NCBI GenBank assembly: GCA_026393075.1
Contig: JAPLAW010000056.1
Location: 53,973-117,972, forward strand
Source: Actinomycetota bacterium
GTDB taxonomy: Bacteria > Actinomycetota > Actinomycetes > Nanopelagicales > Nanopelagicaceae
Reading direction: 5' to 3'
Length of the DNA stretch: 64,000 nucleotides
This document shows, piece after piece, positions 47,869 through 57,089 of this stretch (positions within the stretch are counted from its first letter, which is position 1; the number at the start of each line of letters is the position of its first letter). The notes beneath the pieces were generated by a model. The model did no database searches and was not told where the DNA came from. It was given only the letters and a program-made list of their open reading frames with translations. The position numbers and the translations under genes are program-made.

Positions 47869-49110
47869 ATGCGTTCTTGGCCCACAGTTGCGATCCCGGC
47901 AGTAGATCCTAAATACGCGCTGCCGAAACTGACGTTAAAAGACACACTTTCTGGAACTAAGAAAGCGCTGCCAACTAAGACCCTTTATCGCATGTACGTC
48001 TGCGGCATTACTCCATACGATGCAACCCACTTGGGGCACGCAGCTACCTATCTAACATTCGATTTGATTAACCGTTATTTGAGAGCTACCGGCGCAGAAG
48101 TTCGATACGTGCAAAACATAACTGACATCGATGATCCGCTACTTGAGCGTGCCAAACGTGACGGGATTGATTGGGAAGAATTAGCTCATTCACAAATTGA
48201 ACTTTTCCGAAGCGATATGGTCCATCTTCATATCTTGCCACCAGAAAGTTACATCGGCGCTGTTGAGGCGATTCCTTTGGTTACCAAAGCTATTGAGGTT
48301 CTTAAAGAGGCGAACAGTATTTATCCAGTAGAAAACGATCTTTATTTCTCTGTTCGCAGTGATGCTGAATTCGGTACACGTTCTCACTATTCCCAAGTTG
48401 AAATGCAAGATATTTTTTCTCAACGTGGGGGAGACCCAGATCGAGTTGGAAAAAAGGATGTGCTCGATTGTTTAGTCTGGTTGGCAGCCCGTCCAGGTGA
48501 GCCATCATGGCCGTCACCGTTTGGCGAAGGTCGGCCAGGTTGGCATATTGAATGTAGTGCGATCGCATTGGCGTACTTGAAGCCAGATCCAGCAGATGAT
48601 TACGCCATTGATATTCAAGGTGGTGGCAGTGATTTAATTTTTCCACATCATGAAATGGGCGCCTCGCAAGTTACGATCATGACTGGCAAGCCATACGCAC
48701 GTACCTATATTCACGCTGGCATGGTTGGGTTAGAAGGCGAGAAAATGAGTAAGAGCAAAGGCAACTTAGTCTTCGTTAGTAAATTGGTTGCTGCAGGCAT
48801 TGACCCAATGGTCATTCGATTAGCACTTCTTAGCGCCGCCTATGGTCGTGACCGCATGTGGACTGATTCAGTGTTAGCCGAAGCGAGTGCTCGAATGGAC
48901 CGTTTGCGAAGTGCTCTTAGTCGCAATGAGGTTGCACCTACCCAAGAGTGCATTGCTTTGATCATTGCTAGTTTGGCCGATAATTTAGACACAGTTCGGG
49001 CTATCAAAGCTATTGATATTTGGATCGAGCAGACTGAAAGCGGCCTAACAGGTGGCAGTACCGGTGAACTAAATAGAGCCCTTGATACCTTCTTGGGTAT
49101 CGCGATCTAA
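47869..49110 (+). CDS. mshC: L-cysteine:GlcN-Ins ligase, mycothiol biosynthesis
   Basis: A 413-residue class I synthetase-like ligase derived from CysRS. The zinc Cys and HIGH equivalent are MYVCGITPYDATHLGHAATY, and KMSKS is in GEKMSKSKGNLVFVSKL. The CGITPYDATHLGH form is specific to MshC and separates it from CysS. It joins cysteine to GlcN-Ins, so the organism should make mycothiol, an actinobacterial marker; mshA, mshB and mshD are not in the window. Confidence 0.95.
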   Translation: MRSWPTVAIPAVDPKYALPKLTLKDTLSGTKKALPTKTLYRMYVCGITPYDATHLGHAATYLTFDLINRYLRATGAEVRYVQNITDIDDPLLERAKRDGIDWEELAHSQIELFRSDMVHLHILPPESYIGAVEAIPLVTKAIEVLKEANSIYPVENDLYFSVRSDAEFGTRSHYSQVEMQDIFSQRGGDPDRVGKKDVLDCLVWLAARPGEPSWPSPFGEGRPGWHIECSAIALAYLKPDPADDYAIDIQGGGSDLIFPHHEMGASQVTIMTGKPYARTYIHAGMVGLEGEKMSKSKGNLVFVSKLVAAGIDPMVIRLALLSAAYGRDRMWTDSVLAEASARMDRLRSALSRNEVAPTQECIALIIASLADNLDTVRAIKAIDIWIEQTESGLTGGSTGELNRALDTFLGIAI

Positions 49111-49131
49111 ACGCCAAAATTTATCTACTGG

Positions 49132-49137
49132 TAACCT
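49132..49137 (+). promoter_or_regulatory. -10 box of leaderless metH
   Basis: TAACCT is followed by seven bases and the ATG at 49145. The 34-base gap after mshC leaves no space for a cobalamin or SAM riboswitch. Confidence 0.45.
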
Positions 49138-49144
49138 TGCGCCA

Positions 49145-52100
49145 ATGAGCCTGACTAAAACGCCTTCTTTGCTTCGTCAGGCGTTGGCCGAGCGCATCGT
49201 AATCGCTGATGGTGCTATGGGCACGATGTTGCAAGCCGCCGATCCAACTCTGGAAGATTTTCAGAATCACGAAGGCTGTAATGAAATTCTCAATATCTCG
49301 CGTCCCGATATTGTGGCCAGCGTTCACAATGAATATTTGGCAGTTGGCGTAGATGCGATTGAAACAAATACTTTTGGTGCGAACTGGGCGAACTTAGCCG
49401 AGTACGGCATCGAGGATCGAATCTACGAGTTAGCTTTTGCTGGTGCCAAGATTGCGTGGGAGTGTGCAGATAAATTTTCCACCGCAGATAAACCTCGCTT
49501 TGTTTTAGGTTCACTTGGGCCCGGAACCAAGCTGCCAACTCTCGGACACACAACATATGAATTCTTACGCGATGCATACGAAACGGCAGCGCAAGGTTTA
49601 TTAGATGGTGGATCTGATGCGCTTCTGATTGAGACTACCCAAGATTTATTGCAAGCAAAGGCAGCGGTGAACGGTTCACGCGCTGCGATGGCCAAAGTTG
49701 ATCGTGATGTAATTTTGATCGCCCAAGTAACTGTCGAGCAAACCGGAACCATGTTGTTAGGTTCTGAAATTGGCGCAGCTCTAAACGCCCTTGCACCCCT
49801 AGAAATTGATTTGATCGGACTTAATTGCGCCACTGGGCCAGCTGAAATGTCCGAGCACTTGCGGTACCTATCTCAAAATTCTAAAGTCGCTCTTTCGGTT
49901 ATGCCAAATGCGGGTCTACCAATTCTTGGCAAGAAAGGTGCGGAATATCCACTCGGTCCTGATGAACTTGCTACCGCACTTGATACTTTCGTATCCGACT
50001 ATGGCATCTCTCTTTTAGGTGGTTGTTGCGGAACAACTCCGGCTCACTTGGCGGCAGTTGTCGAAAAATTCAAAGGTCACCAAATAAAGGATCGCAGTCC
50101 GGTAACTGAAGCTGGCGCTTCTTCGCTTTATCAATTCGTACCATTTCGCCAAGATAAGACTTACTTAGCGATCGGTGAACGCACCAATGCCAATGGTTCT
50201 AGAGCATTTCGCGACGCCTTAATAGTTGAGGATTGGCAAACCTGCGTAGAGATTGCCCGCGATCAAATTCGTGAAGGTGCTCATATGCTTGATCTTTCGG
50301 TTGATTATGTGGGCCGCGATGGCGCCAGAGATATGACTGAACTTGCTAGCCGATTCGCTACCGCATCTACCTTGCCGATTGTTCTAGATTCAACTGAGCC
50401 AGGCGTTCTGAAAGCCGGTCTTGAACAATTAGGTGGCCGCAGTGTTATTAACTCGGTTAACTACGAAGATGGCGATGGTCCGACATCGCGTTTCGCCAAA
50501 ATCATGCCGTTAGTACAAGAACATGGAGCTAGCGTTGTTGCGCTGACAATTGATGAAGAAGGCCAAGCTCGTACGAAAGAGTGGAAACTTAAAGTAGCTC
50601 GTAGATTGATTCTAGATCTAACGACTAATTGGGGGATGGCTACCGGCGATATCTTGATCGATTGTTTAACTTTCCCAATCGCAACTGGTCAAGAAGAAAC
50701 TCGTCGCGATGGCATTGAAACAATCGAAGCAATCCGCGCCTTAAAACTCGAATTCCCCGAAGTGCAAACAACTCTTGGGGTAAGCAATGTTTCCTTTGGC
50801 TTAAATGCCGCATCTCGCATCGTCCTCAACTCAGTATTCCTGCACGAATGTGTTGAAGCAGGTCTTGATTCGGCAATCGTGCATCCATCCAAAATCACGC
50901 CTATGGCCCGGATCGATACGCGCGCCCGTGAAGTCGCACTTGATCTAATTTATGATCGTAGAACTTATGCAGATGGTGAATGTACTTATGACCCACTGAC
51001 TGAGTTTCTACAACTATTCGAGGGTGTCGAGGTTGCGGCGACCCGTAACTTGCGTGCTGCAGGTTTGGCCGCGTTGCCTCTTGAAGAGCGACTACAACGA
51101 CGCATTATCGATGGCGAGAAAGTCGGGTTGGACACAGATCTAGATTTAGCGATGACGCAGGGAATCAAGCCGCTACAGATAATTAATGATCATCTACTTG
51201 AAGGCATGAAAGTAGTTGGCGAACTATTTGGTAAAGGCGAAATGCAATTGCCGTTCGTTTTGCAGAGCGCAGAAGTTATGAAGAGCGCAGTTGCGTATCT
51301 AGAGCCGTATATGGAAAAGACTGATGACCAAGGTCGCGGTCGCATGCTGCTGGCAACTGTTAAGGGCGATGTGCACGATATTGGAAAGAACCTAGTTGAC
51401 ATCATTTTGTCTAACAACGGTTATCAAGTTGTTAACATCGGAATTAAGCAGACCATCAATCAAATTGTTGATGCGGCTCAAGAACAGAATGTTGATGCAA
51501 TCGGTATGAGTGGTCTCTTAGTTAAATCTACCGTAATCATGAAAGAGAATCTCGAAGAGATTACAGCGCGAGGGCTAGATCAAAAATGGCCGATTGTTTT
51601 AGGTGGCGCGGCACTTACTCGTGCTTTCGTAGAACAAGATTTAGCCGAAATTTTCCCCGGTGAAGTTCGCTACGCACGAGACGCGTTCGAAGGCTTGCGC
51701 TTAATGGATTCGATCATGGCGGTTAAACGTGGCGAGCCAGGAGCTGCACTTCCTGCGTTACGCGAACGAAAAGTTAAATCCACTCGCAACATTGAAGTCA
51801 GTGATGAAGTCGATACTAAGCGAAGTGATGTGGCACTTGATATTGATATTCCTAACGTGCCGTTCTTCGGTTCTCGAATTGTTAAAGGTATTCCGTTAGC
51901 GGATTATTCAGGCATGCTCGATGAGCGCGCTCTGTTCATGGGGCAGTGGGGTCTCAAAGGCGCTCGTGGTGAATATGACGCAATGGCTGAAACTGAAGGC
52001 CGCCCACGCCTTCGCGCTCTACTGAACCAAGTTCAATCCGAAGGTTGGTTAGAAGCGGCAGTTGTATATGGATATTTCCCATGCGTAAGCGAAGGCAATG

Positions 52101-52642
52101 AACTCGTAATTCTGCATCATGAAGGACCGGATAAAGGAAAAGAGCGAACTCGTTTCTCATTCCCACGTCAGCGTCGAGATCGCCGTTTATGCATTAGTGA
52201 TTTCTTCGTAAGTAAAGAGTCCGGCAAAGTCGATGTCGTTGCTTTCCATGTGGTAACAATGGGCAACACAATCAGTAAAGCTGCAGCTGAGCTATTCGCT
52301 AAAAATGAGTACCGTGAATATCTAGAATTGCATGGCTTATCTGTGCAGTTGACCGAAGCGCTTGCCGAATATTGGCATCAACGTATTCGCGAAGAAATGC
52401 AAGTGCGTGCCGAAGATGCCCCTGACTTACAAGGCATTCTTGATCAGGGCTACCGCGGTTCTCGTTATTCATTTGGTTATCCAGCTTGCCCAGATATTGA
52501 GCAGCAAGTTCAACTATGTGAACTATTGGAACCTGGTCGCATTGGTGTGGAACTTTCCGAAGAATTCCAACTGCACCCAGAACAATCGACGAGTGCGATC
52601 ATCGTGCATCACCCTGAGGCAAAATATTTCAATGCCAACTGA
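49145..52642 (+). CDS. metH: cobalamin-dependent methionine synthase
   Basis: A 1165-residue multidomain enzyme. The homocysteine domain begins IVIADGAMGTMLQ and has its zinc cysteines in GLNCATGP and GGCCGTTPAHLA. The pterin domain contains AIGERTNANGSRAFRDALI. The cobalamin cap and B12 domain follow, with VKGDVHDIGKNLVDIILSN (DxHxxG) near residue 742. The activation domain is C-terminal (FPACPDIEQ-like FGYPACPD). It uses 5-methyl-THF and B12, so the cell needs a cobalamin source. I start at ATG 49145; a frame open from 49082 overlaps mshC. Confidence 0.96.
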   Translation: MSLTKTPSLLRQALAERIVIADGAMGTMLQAADPTLEDFQNHEGCNEILNISRPDIVASVHNEYLAVGVDAIETNTFGANWANLAEYGIEDRIYELAFAGAKIAWECADKFSTADKPRFVLGSLGPGTKLPTLGHTTYEFLRDAYETAAQGLLDGGSDALLIETTQDLLQAKAAVNGSRAAMAKVDRDVILIAQVTVEQTGTMLLGSEIGAALNALAPLEIDLIGLNCATGPAEMSEHLRYLSQNSKVALSVMPNAGLPILGKKGAEYPLGPDELATALDTFVSDYGISLLGGCCGTTPAHLAAVVEKFKGHQIKDRSPVTEAGASSLYQFVPFRQDKTYLAIGERTNANGSRAFRDALIVEDWQTCVEIARDQIREGAHMLDLSVDYVGRDGARDMTELASRFATASTLPIVLDSTEPGVLKAGLEQLGGRSVINSVNYEDGDGPTSRFAKIMPLVQEHGASVVALTIDEEGQARTKEWKLKVARRLILDLTTNWGMATGDILIDCLTFPIATGQEETRRDGIETIEAIRALKLEFPEVQTTLGVSNVSFGLNAASRIVLNSVFLHECVEAGLDSAIVHPSKITPMARIDTRAREVALDLIYDRRTYADGECTYDPLTEFLQLFEGVEVAATRNLRAAGLAALPLEERLQRRIIDGEKVGLDTDLDLAMTQGIKPLQIINDHLLEGMKVVGELFGKGEMQLPFVLQSAEVMKSAVAYLEPYMEKTDDQGRGRMLLATVKGDVHDIGKNLVDIILSNNGYQVVNIGIKQTINQIVDAAQEQNVDAIGMSGLLVKSTVIMKENLEEITARGLDQKWPIVLGGAALTRAFVEQDLAEIFPGEVRYARDAFEGLRLMDSIMAVKRGEPGAALPALRERKVKSTRNIEVSDEVDTKRSDVALDIDIPNVPFFGSRIVKGIPLADYSGMLDERALFMGQWGLKGARGEYDAMAETEGRPRLRALLNQVQSEGWLEAAVVYGYFPCVSEGNELVILHHEGPDKGKERTRFSFPRQRRDRRLCISDFFVSKESGKVDVVAFHVVTMGNTISKAAAELFAKNEYREYLELHGLSVQLTEALAEYWHQRIREEMQVRAEDAPDLQGILDQGYRGSRYSFGYPACPDIEQQVQLCELLEPGRIGVELSEEFQLHPEQSTSAIIVHHPEAKYFNAN

Positions 52643-53315
52643 GGCGCGTAAGGATTTCTACAGCGCAGTCTTTTTTGACATGGATGGTTTATTGGTTGAT
52701 TCCGAACCTCTCTGGTTAATTTCTGAAACAGAGATGATGGCGGAATACGGCTACCAATGGCTGGAATCGGATCAAGCTGCATGTTTAGGCGGCCCACTAG
52801 ATCGGGTTGGTAACTACATGTCGGGTTTAATCGGCGGTAAGCGCGATGGACACTCATTAATGATAGAAATTATTGAACGCATGGTGGATAAATTTAAAGG
52901 TGAATTACCTTTCATGCCTGGGGCGATCGAGCTCATAAATGATCTTCGAGCGCATGGGATTCCGTTGACTTTAGTTTCGGCAAGCCCGCGATTATTAGTT
53001 GATGCGGCGTTGAGTAACTTCGAGGTAAGCCCATTTGTTAGATCGATTTCAAGTAACGATGTGAAAGTGTCAAAACCAGATCCAGAAGGTTATCAGCTCG
53101 CAGCAGCTAGCGGGGGACACGACATTTACAATTCACTAGTACTGGAAGATTCGTTAACCGGCGTTACGGCAGCTAAAGCTTCTGGTGCTTGGGTATTGGC
53201 GGTACCGCACTTAGTTCCGATTGAGAAGAGTGGGCGAGTTGATGTCACTAGTTCACTTGCTAATTGGAGTTATGAAAAGTTAGCTCTTAAGTATGCGCAG
53301 GACAGATCGCTTTAA
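52632..53315 (+). CDS. HAD-superfamily phosphatase, beta-phosphoglucomutase-like
   Basis: A 227-residue HAD hydrolase. Motif I is VFFDMDGLLVDSEPLW, motif II Ser is in LTLVSASPRLL, motif III Lys is in VKVSKPDPEGY, and motif IV is VLEDSLTGVTAAKASG. The cap is of the small helical type. Substrate unknown. The start ATG overlaps metH by 11 bases, so translation may be coupled; the 3' end overlaps the convergent RecB-like gene by 29 bases. Confidence 0.88.
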   Translation: MPTEARKDFYSAVFFDMDGLLVDSEPLWLISETEMMAEYGYQWLESDQAACLGGPLDRVGNYMSGLIGGKRDGHSLMIEIIERMVDKFKGELPFMPGAIELINDLRAHGIPLTLVSASPRLLVDAALSNFEVSPFVRSISSNDVKVSKPDPEGYQLAAASGGHDIYNSLVLEDSLTGVTAAKASGAWVLAVPHLVPIEKSGRVDVTSSLANWSYEKLALKYAQDRSL

Positions 53316-54057
53316 AGAAACACCAGTCACACAATCTGGAAGGTTTAGTTGGCCAGATATCTTTCTCTATTGCCAATTTGATTTCATTGGCAATGCGAAT
53401 CAAAGTAGCTTCAGTCGCTGCCAGATCAGCCAACGTTGGAGTGCTTTTAACGAGGGCGCCATCGCCTAAATAAATCAGCAGTAATAAACGCGGCAACACG
53501 TTATGTGTCTTGTAATAAAGCAGCGCGTACACCTGTAATTGAAATAGCGCTTTAGCTTCCCAACCTGGCTTCGGTGATTTGCCAGTTTTATAATCAACGA
53601 TACGAACTTCGCCAGTAGGTGCCACATCTAGTCGATCTACATAGCCGTGCAGGTATAGGTCAGAATTCAAATCGAACTCAAGGTGTAACTCTCTAAAACT
53701 TGGCTCGAAAGTTTCTGGCTTTTCCAATTTGAAATAGGTAGCCAACAGCGCATTCGCCCGATCGATCCATTCTTTTTCGTTGCTAATCAATGGCGCTAAG
53801 TCGGGTTTAGCGGCTAATTGAGCTTGCCAACGTGAAGGCAATAGTCCAACTGCAGTATCTAAATTTCTAAGTTCGGCAGGGGATTCAAAGAGATCGTGAA
53901 GAACGGTGTGCACCAATGTTCCGCGTTCGGCATCAATGCTTGGAGGTTCGGGCAATTTATCAATACTGCGATATTTGTAGAGTTGTGGACAATTTGTGAA
54001 CTCTGAAACTCGACTAGGAGATAACCGCATATTTGCCACTCGCTCAAGATAGGCCAT
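53287..54057 (-). CDS. RecB-family PD-(D/E)XK nuclease with Fe-S cysteines
   Basis: A 256-residue nuclease. The N-terminal LSPSRVSEFTNCPQLYKYR carries the first cysteine, and the C-terminal RLCDWCFFKAICP carries three more, the AddB/Cas4-type [4Fe-4S] arrangement. The catalytic core is seen as RGTLVHTVLHDLFE, LHGYVDRLDVAP and VRIVDYKTGK (D...DYK). It resembles the actinobacterial RecB-like protein divergent from trmI (Rv2119 in M. tuberculosis). Start at 54057 or at 54030 (nine codons shorter). Confidence 0.87.
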   Translation of the reverse strand: MAYLERVANMRLSPSRVSEFTNCPQLYKYRSIDKLPEPPSIDAERGTLVHTVLHDLFESPAELRNLDTAVGLLPSRWQAQLAAKPDLAPLISNEKEWIDRANALLATYFKLEKPETFEPSFRELHLEFDLNSDLYLHGYVDRLDVAPTGEVRIVDYKTGKSPKPGWEAKALFQLQVYALLYYKTHNVLPRLLLLIYLGDGALVKSTPTLADLAATEATLIRIANEIKLAIEKDIWPTKPSRLCDWCFFKAICPAHT

Positions 54058-54076
54058 AGGTGTGACAAAGTTGGGC

Positions 54077-54105
54077 TGACTTTCATACTCTGCCTGAACT
54101 AGGAT
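54077..54105 (+). promoter_or_regulatory. promoter of trmI-pafB-pafC, leaderless
   Basis: CTGACT (54077-54082), a 17-base spacer and TAGGAT (54100-54105) form the best -35/-10 pair in the window. The -10 is six bases from the trmI ATG, so the message should be leaderless. Confidence 0.58.
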
Positions 54106-54111
54106 GCGTTC

Positions 54112-54999
54112 ATGTCCGAAAATACCCCGGCTCCGAAATCACTCGCTTCGCTACAAGCGGGCACTTTCGCCTACGGCGATCGAATTCAGTTAACCGATCC
54201 TAAGGGGAAGATGTATTCCTTAACGATTACCGCCGGCAAGGAATGGCATACCCATAAAGGCTGGATCGTTCATGACGAGCTAGTTGGAATTCCAGAAGGA
54301 TCCGTTATCAGTACAACCGCCGGGTTAAAGTTCACCGCGTTCAAGCCACTTCTAGGTGACTATGTCTTATCTATGCCACGCGGAGCAACCATCGTTTATC
54401 CCAAGGATGCCGCTTTCATTTTAGGTTTTGCCGATATTTATCCAGGTGCGCGAGTGTTAGAAGCCGGTGTTGGTAGTGGTGCTTTGACAATCACCTTGCT
54501 TCGCGCTGTTGGGGCTGAAGGGTTAGTTCATTCAGTTGAACGTCGCGAGGAGTTTGCCGATATTGCTAAAGCAAACGTGAACGATTATTTTGGCGAAACA
54601 CCTAGCAACTGGAGTTGTGATTTAGGTTCGGTGCAAGAAAAGGAATTTACCCATCAATTCGACCGGGTAGTTCTGGACATGTTGGCCCCTTGGGAATGTG
54701 TTGATATGGCCGCAAATGTTTTGCGCCCCGGTGGCGTTTTCTTAGCTTACGTCGCGACAACTACTCAATTATCAGCAACTGCCGAAGCGCTAAAAGCTGA
54801 CGGCCGTTTCACTGAACCTGAAAGTAATGAATCAATGATTCGCGGGTGGCATCACGAAGGTTTAGCAGTACGCCCGCAACAACGGATGATCGCTCACACT
54901 GGTTTCCTAATCATTAGCCGACGCATGGCACCTGGAGTAGAAGTATTAGCGCGCCGCCGTCGCCCAGCGAAAGGAGCCTACGGTGTCGCGGAAGAATGA
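54112..54999 (+). CDS. trmI: tRNA (adenine-58-N1)-methyltransferase
   Basis: A 295-residue SAM-dependent methyltransferase forming m1A58 in the T-loop. The N-terminal beta domain precedes the catalytic fold; motif I is VLEAGVGSGALTITLLRAVG near residue 118, and the catalytic DMLAPWE is at about residue 190. In mycobacteria and Streptomyces the Pup-proteasome genes follow; here its end overlaps pafB by 17 bases. Confidence 0.94.
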   Translation: MSENTPAPKSLASLQAGTFAYGDRIQLTDPKGKMYSLTITAGKEWHTHKGWIVHDELVGIPEGSVISTTAGLKFTAFKPLLGDYVLSMPRGATIVYPKDAAFILGFADIYPGARVLEAGVGSGALTITLLRAVGAEGLVHSVERREEFADIAKANVNDYFGETPSNWSCDLGSVQEKEFTHQFDRVVLDMLAPWECVDMAANVLRPGGVFLAYVATTTQLSATAEALKADGRFTEPESNESMIRGWHHEGLAVRPQQRMIAHTGFLIISRRMAPGVEVLARRRRPAKGAYGVAEE

Positions 55000-55921
55000 G
55001 CGCCTAGTTAATTTAACAATCGCGCTGCTGGCTACCAAAAGATATTTAACCAAGAACGAAATCTTTAGAAATATCGAAGGCTACGAAGGTAGCGCCGAAG
55101 CGAAAGAACGAATGTTCGAACGCGATAAAGATGATCTACGTAAATTAGGTATTCAGATTGAAGTTGGGGGGCTAGATCCACTTTTCGATGATGAAGCTGG
55201 CTATCGAATTCGCCCGGAGAGTTATGCACTTTCATTACGTGACTTAACGCCAACCCAGGTCACGTTTCTCTCGTTAGCCGCCCAAGCTTGGCAAGACGCC
55301 GCATTCACTGACCTTTCACAACAAGCGTTACGTAAATTGACTTCGATTGGTTTAGATACTGACTCATCTCAGCTACCAGTAATGGCCCCGAAACTAATTG
55401 GTGCCGATGAAAACTTACGAAGCGCATTAGATGCGCTCACCTCGTTAACAACTATTGAATTTGATTACTTGAATGTTCAAGGCGTCGCGCAGAAGCGTCA
55501 ATTGCAGGTTTATGGAGTTCAAGCGCGTAAATCACACTGGTACTTGATTGGGTTAGACACCGAAAAAAGTGCGATTAGAAATTTTCGGGTAGATCGCATT
55601 CAAGGTGACGTAACTCCGATTGGCAAAGCACAAAGTTATGAGATCCCGCCCAGTTTTGAAATCGCAGAACTCGAACCGGCCATTGAAACACCACTTGCTG
55701 TCCTGCAAGTCAGACCTGGGGCTGGTTATCAACTTCGTCGCATGGCAACCACTGTCGAAACCGCAGATGATTGGGATCTACTTGAAGTACCGATTTTTGA
55801 TCTCGCTTTCATGACGAACTTAGTGCTTTGGCATGGTGAAGATGTAATTGTTTCATCGCCGCTACAACTAAGAAGCGCTGTCATGTCTGGTCTGGAAAAG
55901 TTGGTGAAAATTCATGGCTAA
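54983..55921 (+). CDS. pafB: PafB, WYL-domain transcriptional regulator of the DNA-damage response
   Basis: A 312-residue protein with an N-terminal winged helix (about 1-65: NLTIALLATKRYLTKNEIF), a middle domain, and a WYL domain (RQLQVYGVQARKSHWYLIGL, then IRNFRVDRI). PafBC in mycobacteria activates the LexA-independent DNA-damage regulon. The name comes from pafA, which is not here. GTG start with SD AAAGGAG six bases upstream; ends in an eight-base overlap with pafC (ATGGCTAA). Confidence 0.9.
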   Translation: MSRKNERLVNLTIALLATKRYLTKNEIFRNIEGYEGSAEAKERMFERDKDDLRKLGIQIEVGGLDPLFDDEAGYRIRPESYALSLRDLTPTQVTFLSLAAQAWQDAAFTDLSQQALRKLTSIGLDTDSSQLPVMAPKLIGADENLRSALDALTSLTTIEFDYLNVQGVAQKRQLQVYGVQARKSHWYLIGLDTEKSAIRNFRVDRIQGDVTPIGKAQSYEIPPSFEIAELEPAIETPLAVLQVRPGAGYQLRRMATTVETADDWDLLEVPIFDLAFMTNLVLWHGEDVIVSSPLQLRSAVMSGLEKLVKIHG

Positions 55922-56822
55922 ACAAGAGAGTGGTCTGGCTCGAACTGCGCGACTTTTAGATTTGGTACCTTACTTAACAACGCACCAAGGCATTGCAATC
56001 TCGGAATTAGCGAAAACTTTTAATACAACTGTCAAAGAAATTACGGATGATCTAAATACCCTCTGGATGTGTGGGTTGCCTGGATACACGCCGCTGGAAT
56101 TAATAGATCTCGAATTTGAATCTGGTTTTGTTTCAATCCGTAATGCCGAGACATTGGCGGCTCCAAGAGCGTTAGATCGCGCTGAAGCACTTTCGATTTA
56201 CATGGGACTCGATCTATTAAGTGCAGAGCTAGGCGCTTCCAATGGTGCTCTAGTTTCTGAGATTGAAAATCTGCAAGAACAACTCCGCTCTCAATTGATT
56301 TCAGCGCCACAAGTTCAAATAGAGGCAAGTCTTGCTTCCGAACTGCGTGCGCTAATACTGCGTGCAATTCGTCGGCGCGGTTGGCTAGAGATCACTTATC
56401 ACTCAGCTGCCAACGATCAAGTATCAACGCGACAAGTAGCACCTTACGAACTATCACAGTCGGGTTCACATGAGTATTTGCAAGGATATTGCGATAGCGC
56501 GAAAGCAGTTCGTAACTTTCGTGCTGATCGAATTGTAAATATCAAGGAAATTGCTGACCAACTGTGGCCAACTAACCAAGTAGTTTCCAAGGACGAGGCT
56601 ATTGAATACCAAGTAGAGGTTCATTCTGCTTCGCGCCAGGTTCTCGAAGTGTTACCGCAGGTAGAGCCAGGCTCCTCAACTGCAACAATCCAGGGCTTTA
56701 ACGCTCAGTGGATTTCACGAGCGATCCTTTCGCTCGGAGGTCAGGTGGAAGCTGTCAACCCAAGTGAGATTAGGGCTGCGGTACATGCTCGAGCATTGGC
56801 TGCGTTGGGAAATTATCACTAA
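55914..56822 (+). CDS. pafC: PafC, WYL-domain partner of PafB
   Basis: A 302-residue paralogue of PafB with the same winged-helix, WYL and WCX layout: ARTARLLDLVPYLTTHQGIA at the N-terminus, RGWLEITYHSA and AVRNFRADRIVNI for the WYL part. In most actinobacteria PafB and PafC form a heterodimer. It is probably translated with pafB. tatA starts 82 bases downstream behind an AAAGGAG site. Confidence 0.9.
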   Translation: MAKQESGLARTARLLDLVPYLTTHQGIAISELAKTFNTTVKEITDDLNTLWMCGLPGYTPLELIDLEFESGFVSIRNAETLAAPRALDRAEALSIYMGLDLLSAELGASNGALVSEIENLQEQLRSQLISAPQVQIEASLASELRALILRAIRRRGWLEITYHSAANDQVSTRQVAPYELSQSGSHEYLQGYCDSAKAVRNFRADRIVNIKEIADQLWPTNQVVSKDEAIEYQVEVHSASRQVLEVLPQVEPGSSTATIQGFNAQWISRAILSLGGQVEAVNPSEIRAAVHARALAALGNYH

Positions 56823-56904
56823 TTTCTAAAGATCGAACTGAGCGGCAGCCCTGTTTGATGCGCTAGCGTTTACCCATAGAAGCTGAAACTAAAGGAGTAA
56901 TTAG

Positions 56905-57078
56905 ATGCCTCGTGGTCAAGAGTTAATCGTAATTCTGATTGTCATCGCTGTCCTCTTTGGGGCTAAGCGTCTGCCTGATTCAGCCCGCTCTTTAGGTCGC
57001 TCACTTCGTATCTTCAAATCTGAAATGAAAGAGATGAAGGACGACGACAAGAAAGATGACGACTCATCTTCTAAGTAG
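56905..57078 (+). CDS. tatA: Sec-independent translocase subunit TatA
   Basis: A 57-residue protein, short enough to be missed by length cut-offs. It has one N-terminal transmembrane helix ([20 protein letters not shown]), the FG hinge, an amphipathic helix ([20 protein letters not shown]) and a charged tail rich in Asp and Lys. AAAGGAG is seven bases before the ATG. It lies 11 bases before tatC, giving a minimal TatA-TatC pair; a TatB gene is not seen here. Confidence 0.93.
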   Translation: MPRGQELIVILIVIAVLFGAKRLPDSARSLGRSLRIFKSEMKEMKDDDKKDDDSSSK

Positions 57079-57089
57079 TCATTTTCGAA

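Noticed and set aside
49111-49144. Cobalamin or SAM riboswitch before metH
   Set aside because: The gap is only 34 bases and contains a leaderless-type -10 box; there is no room for either aptamer. The same applies to metK.
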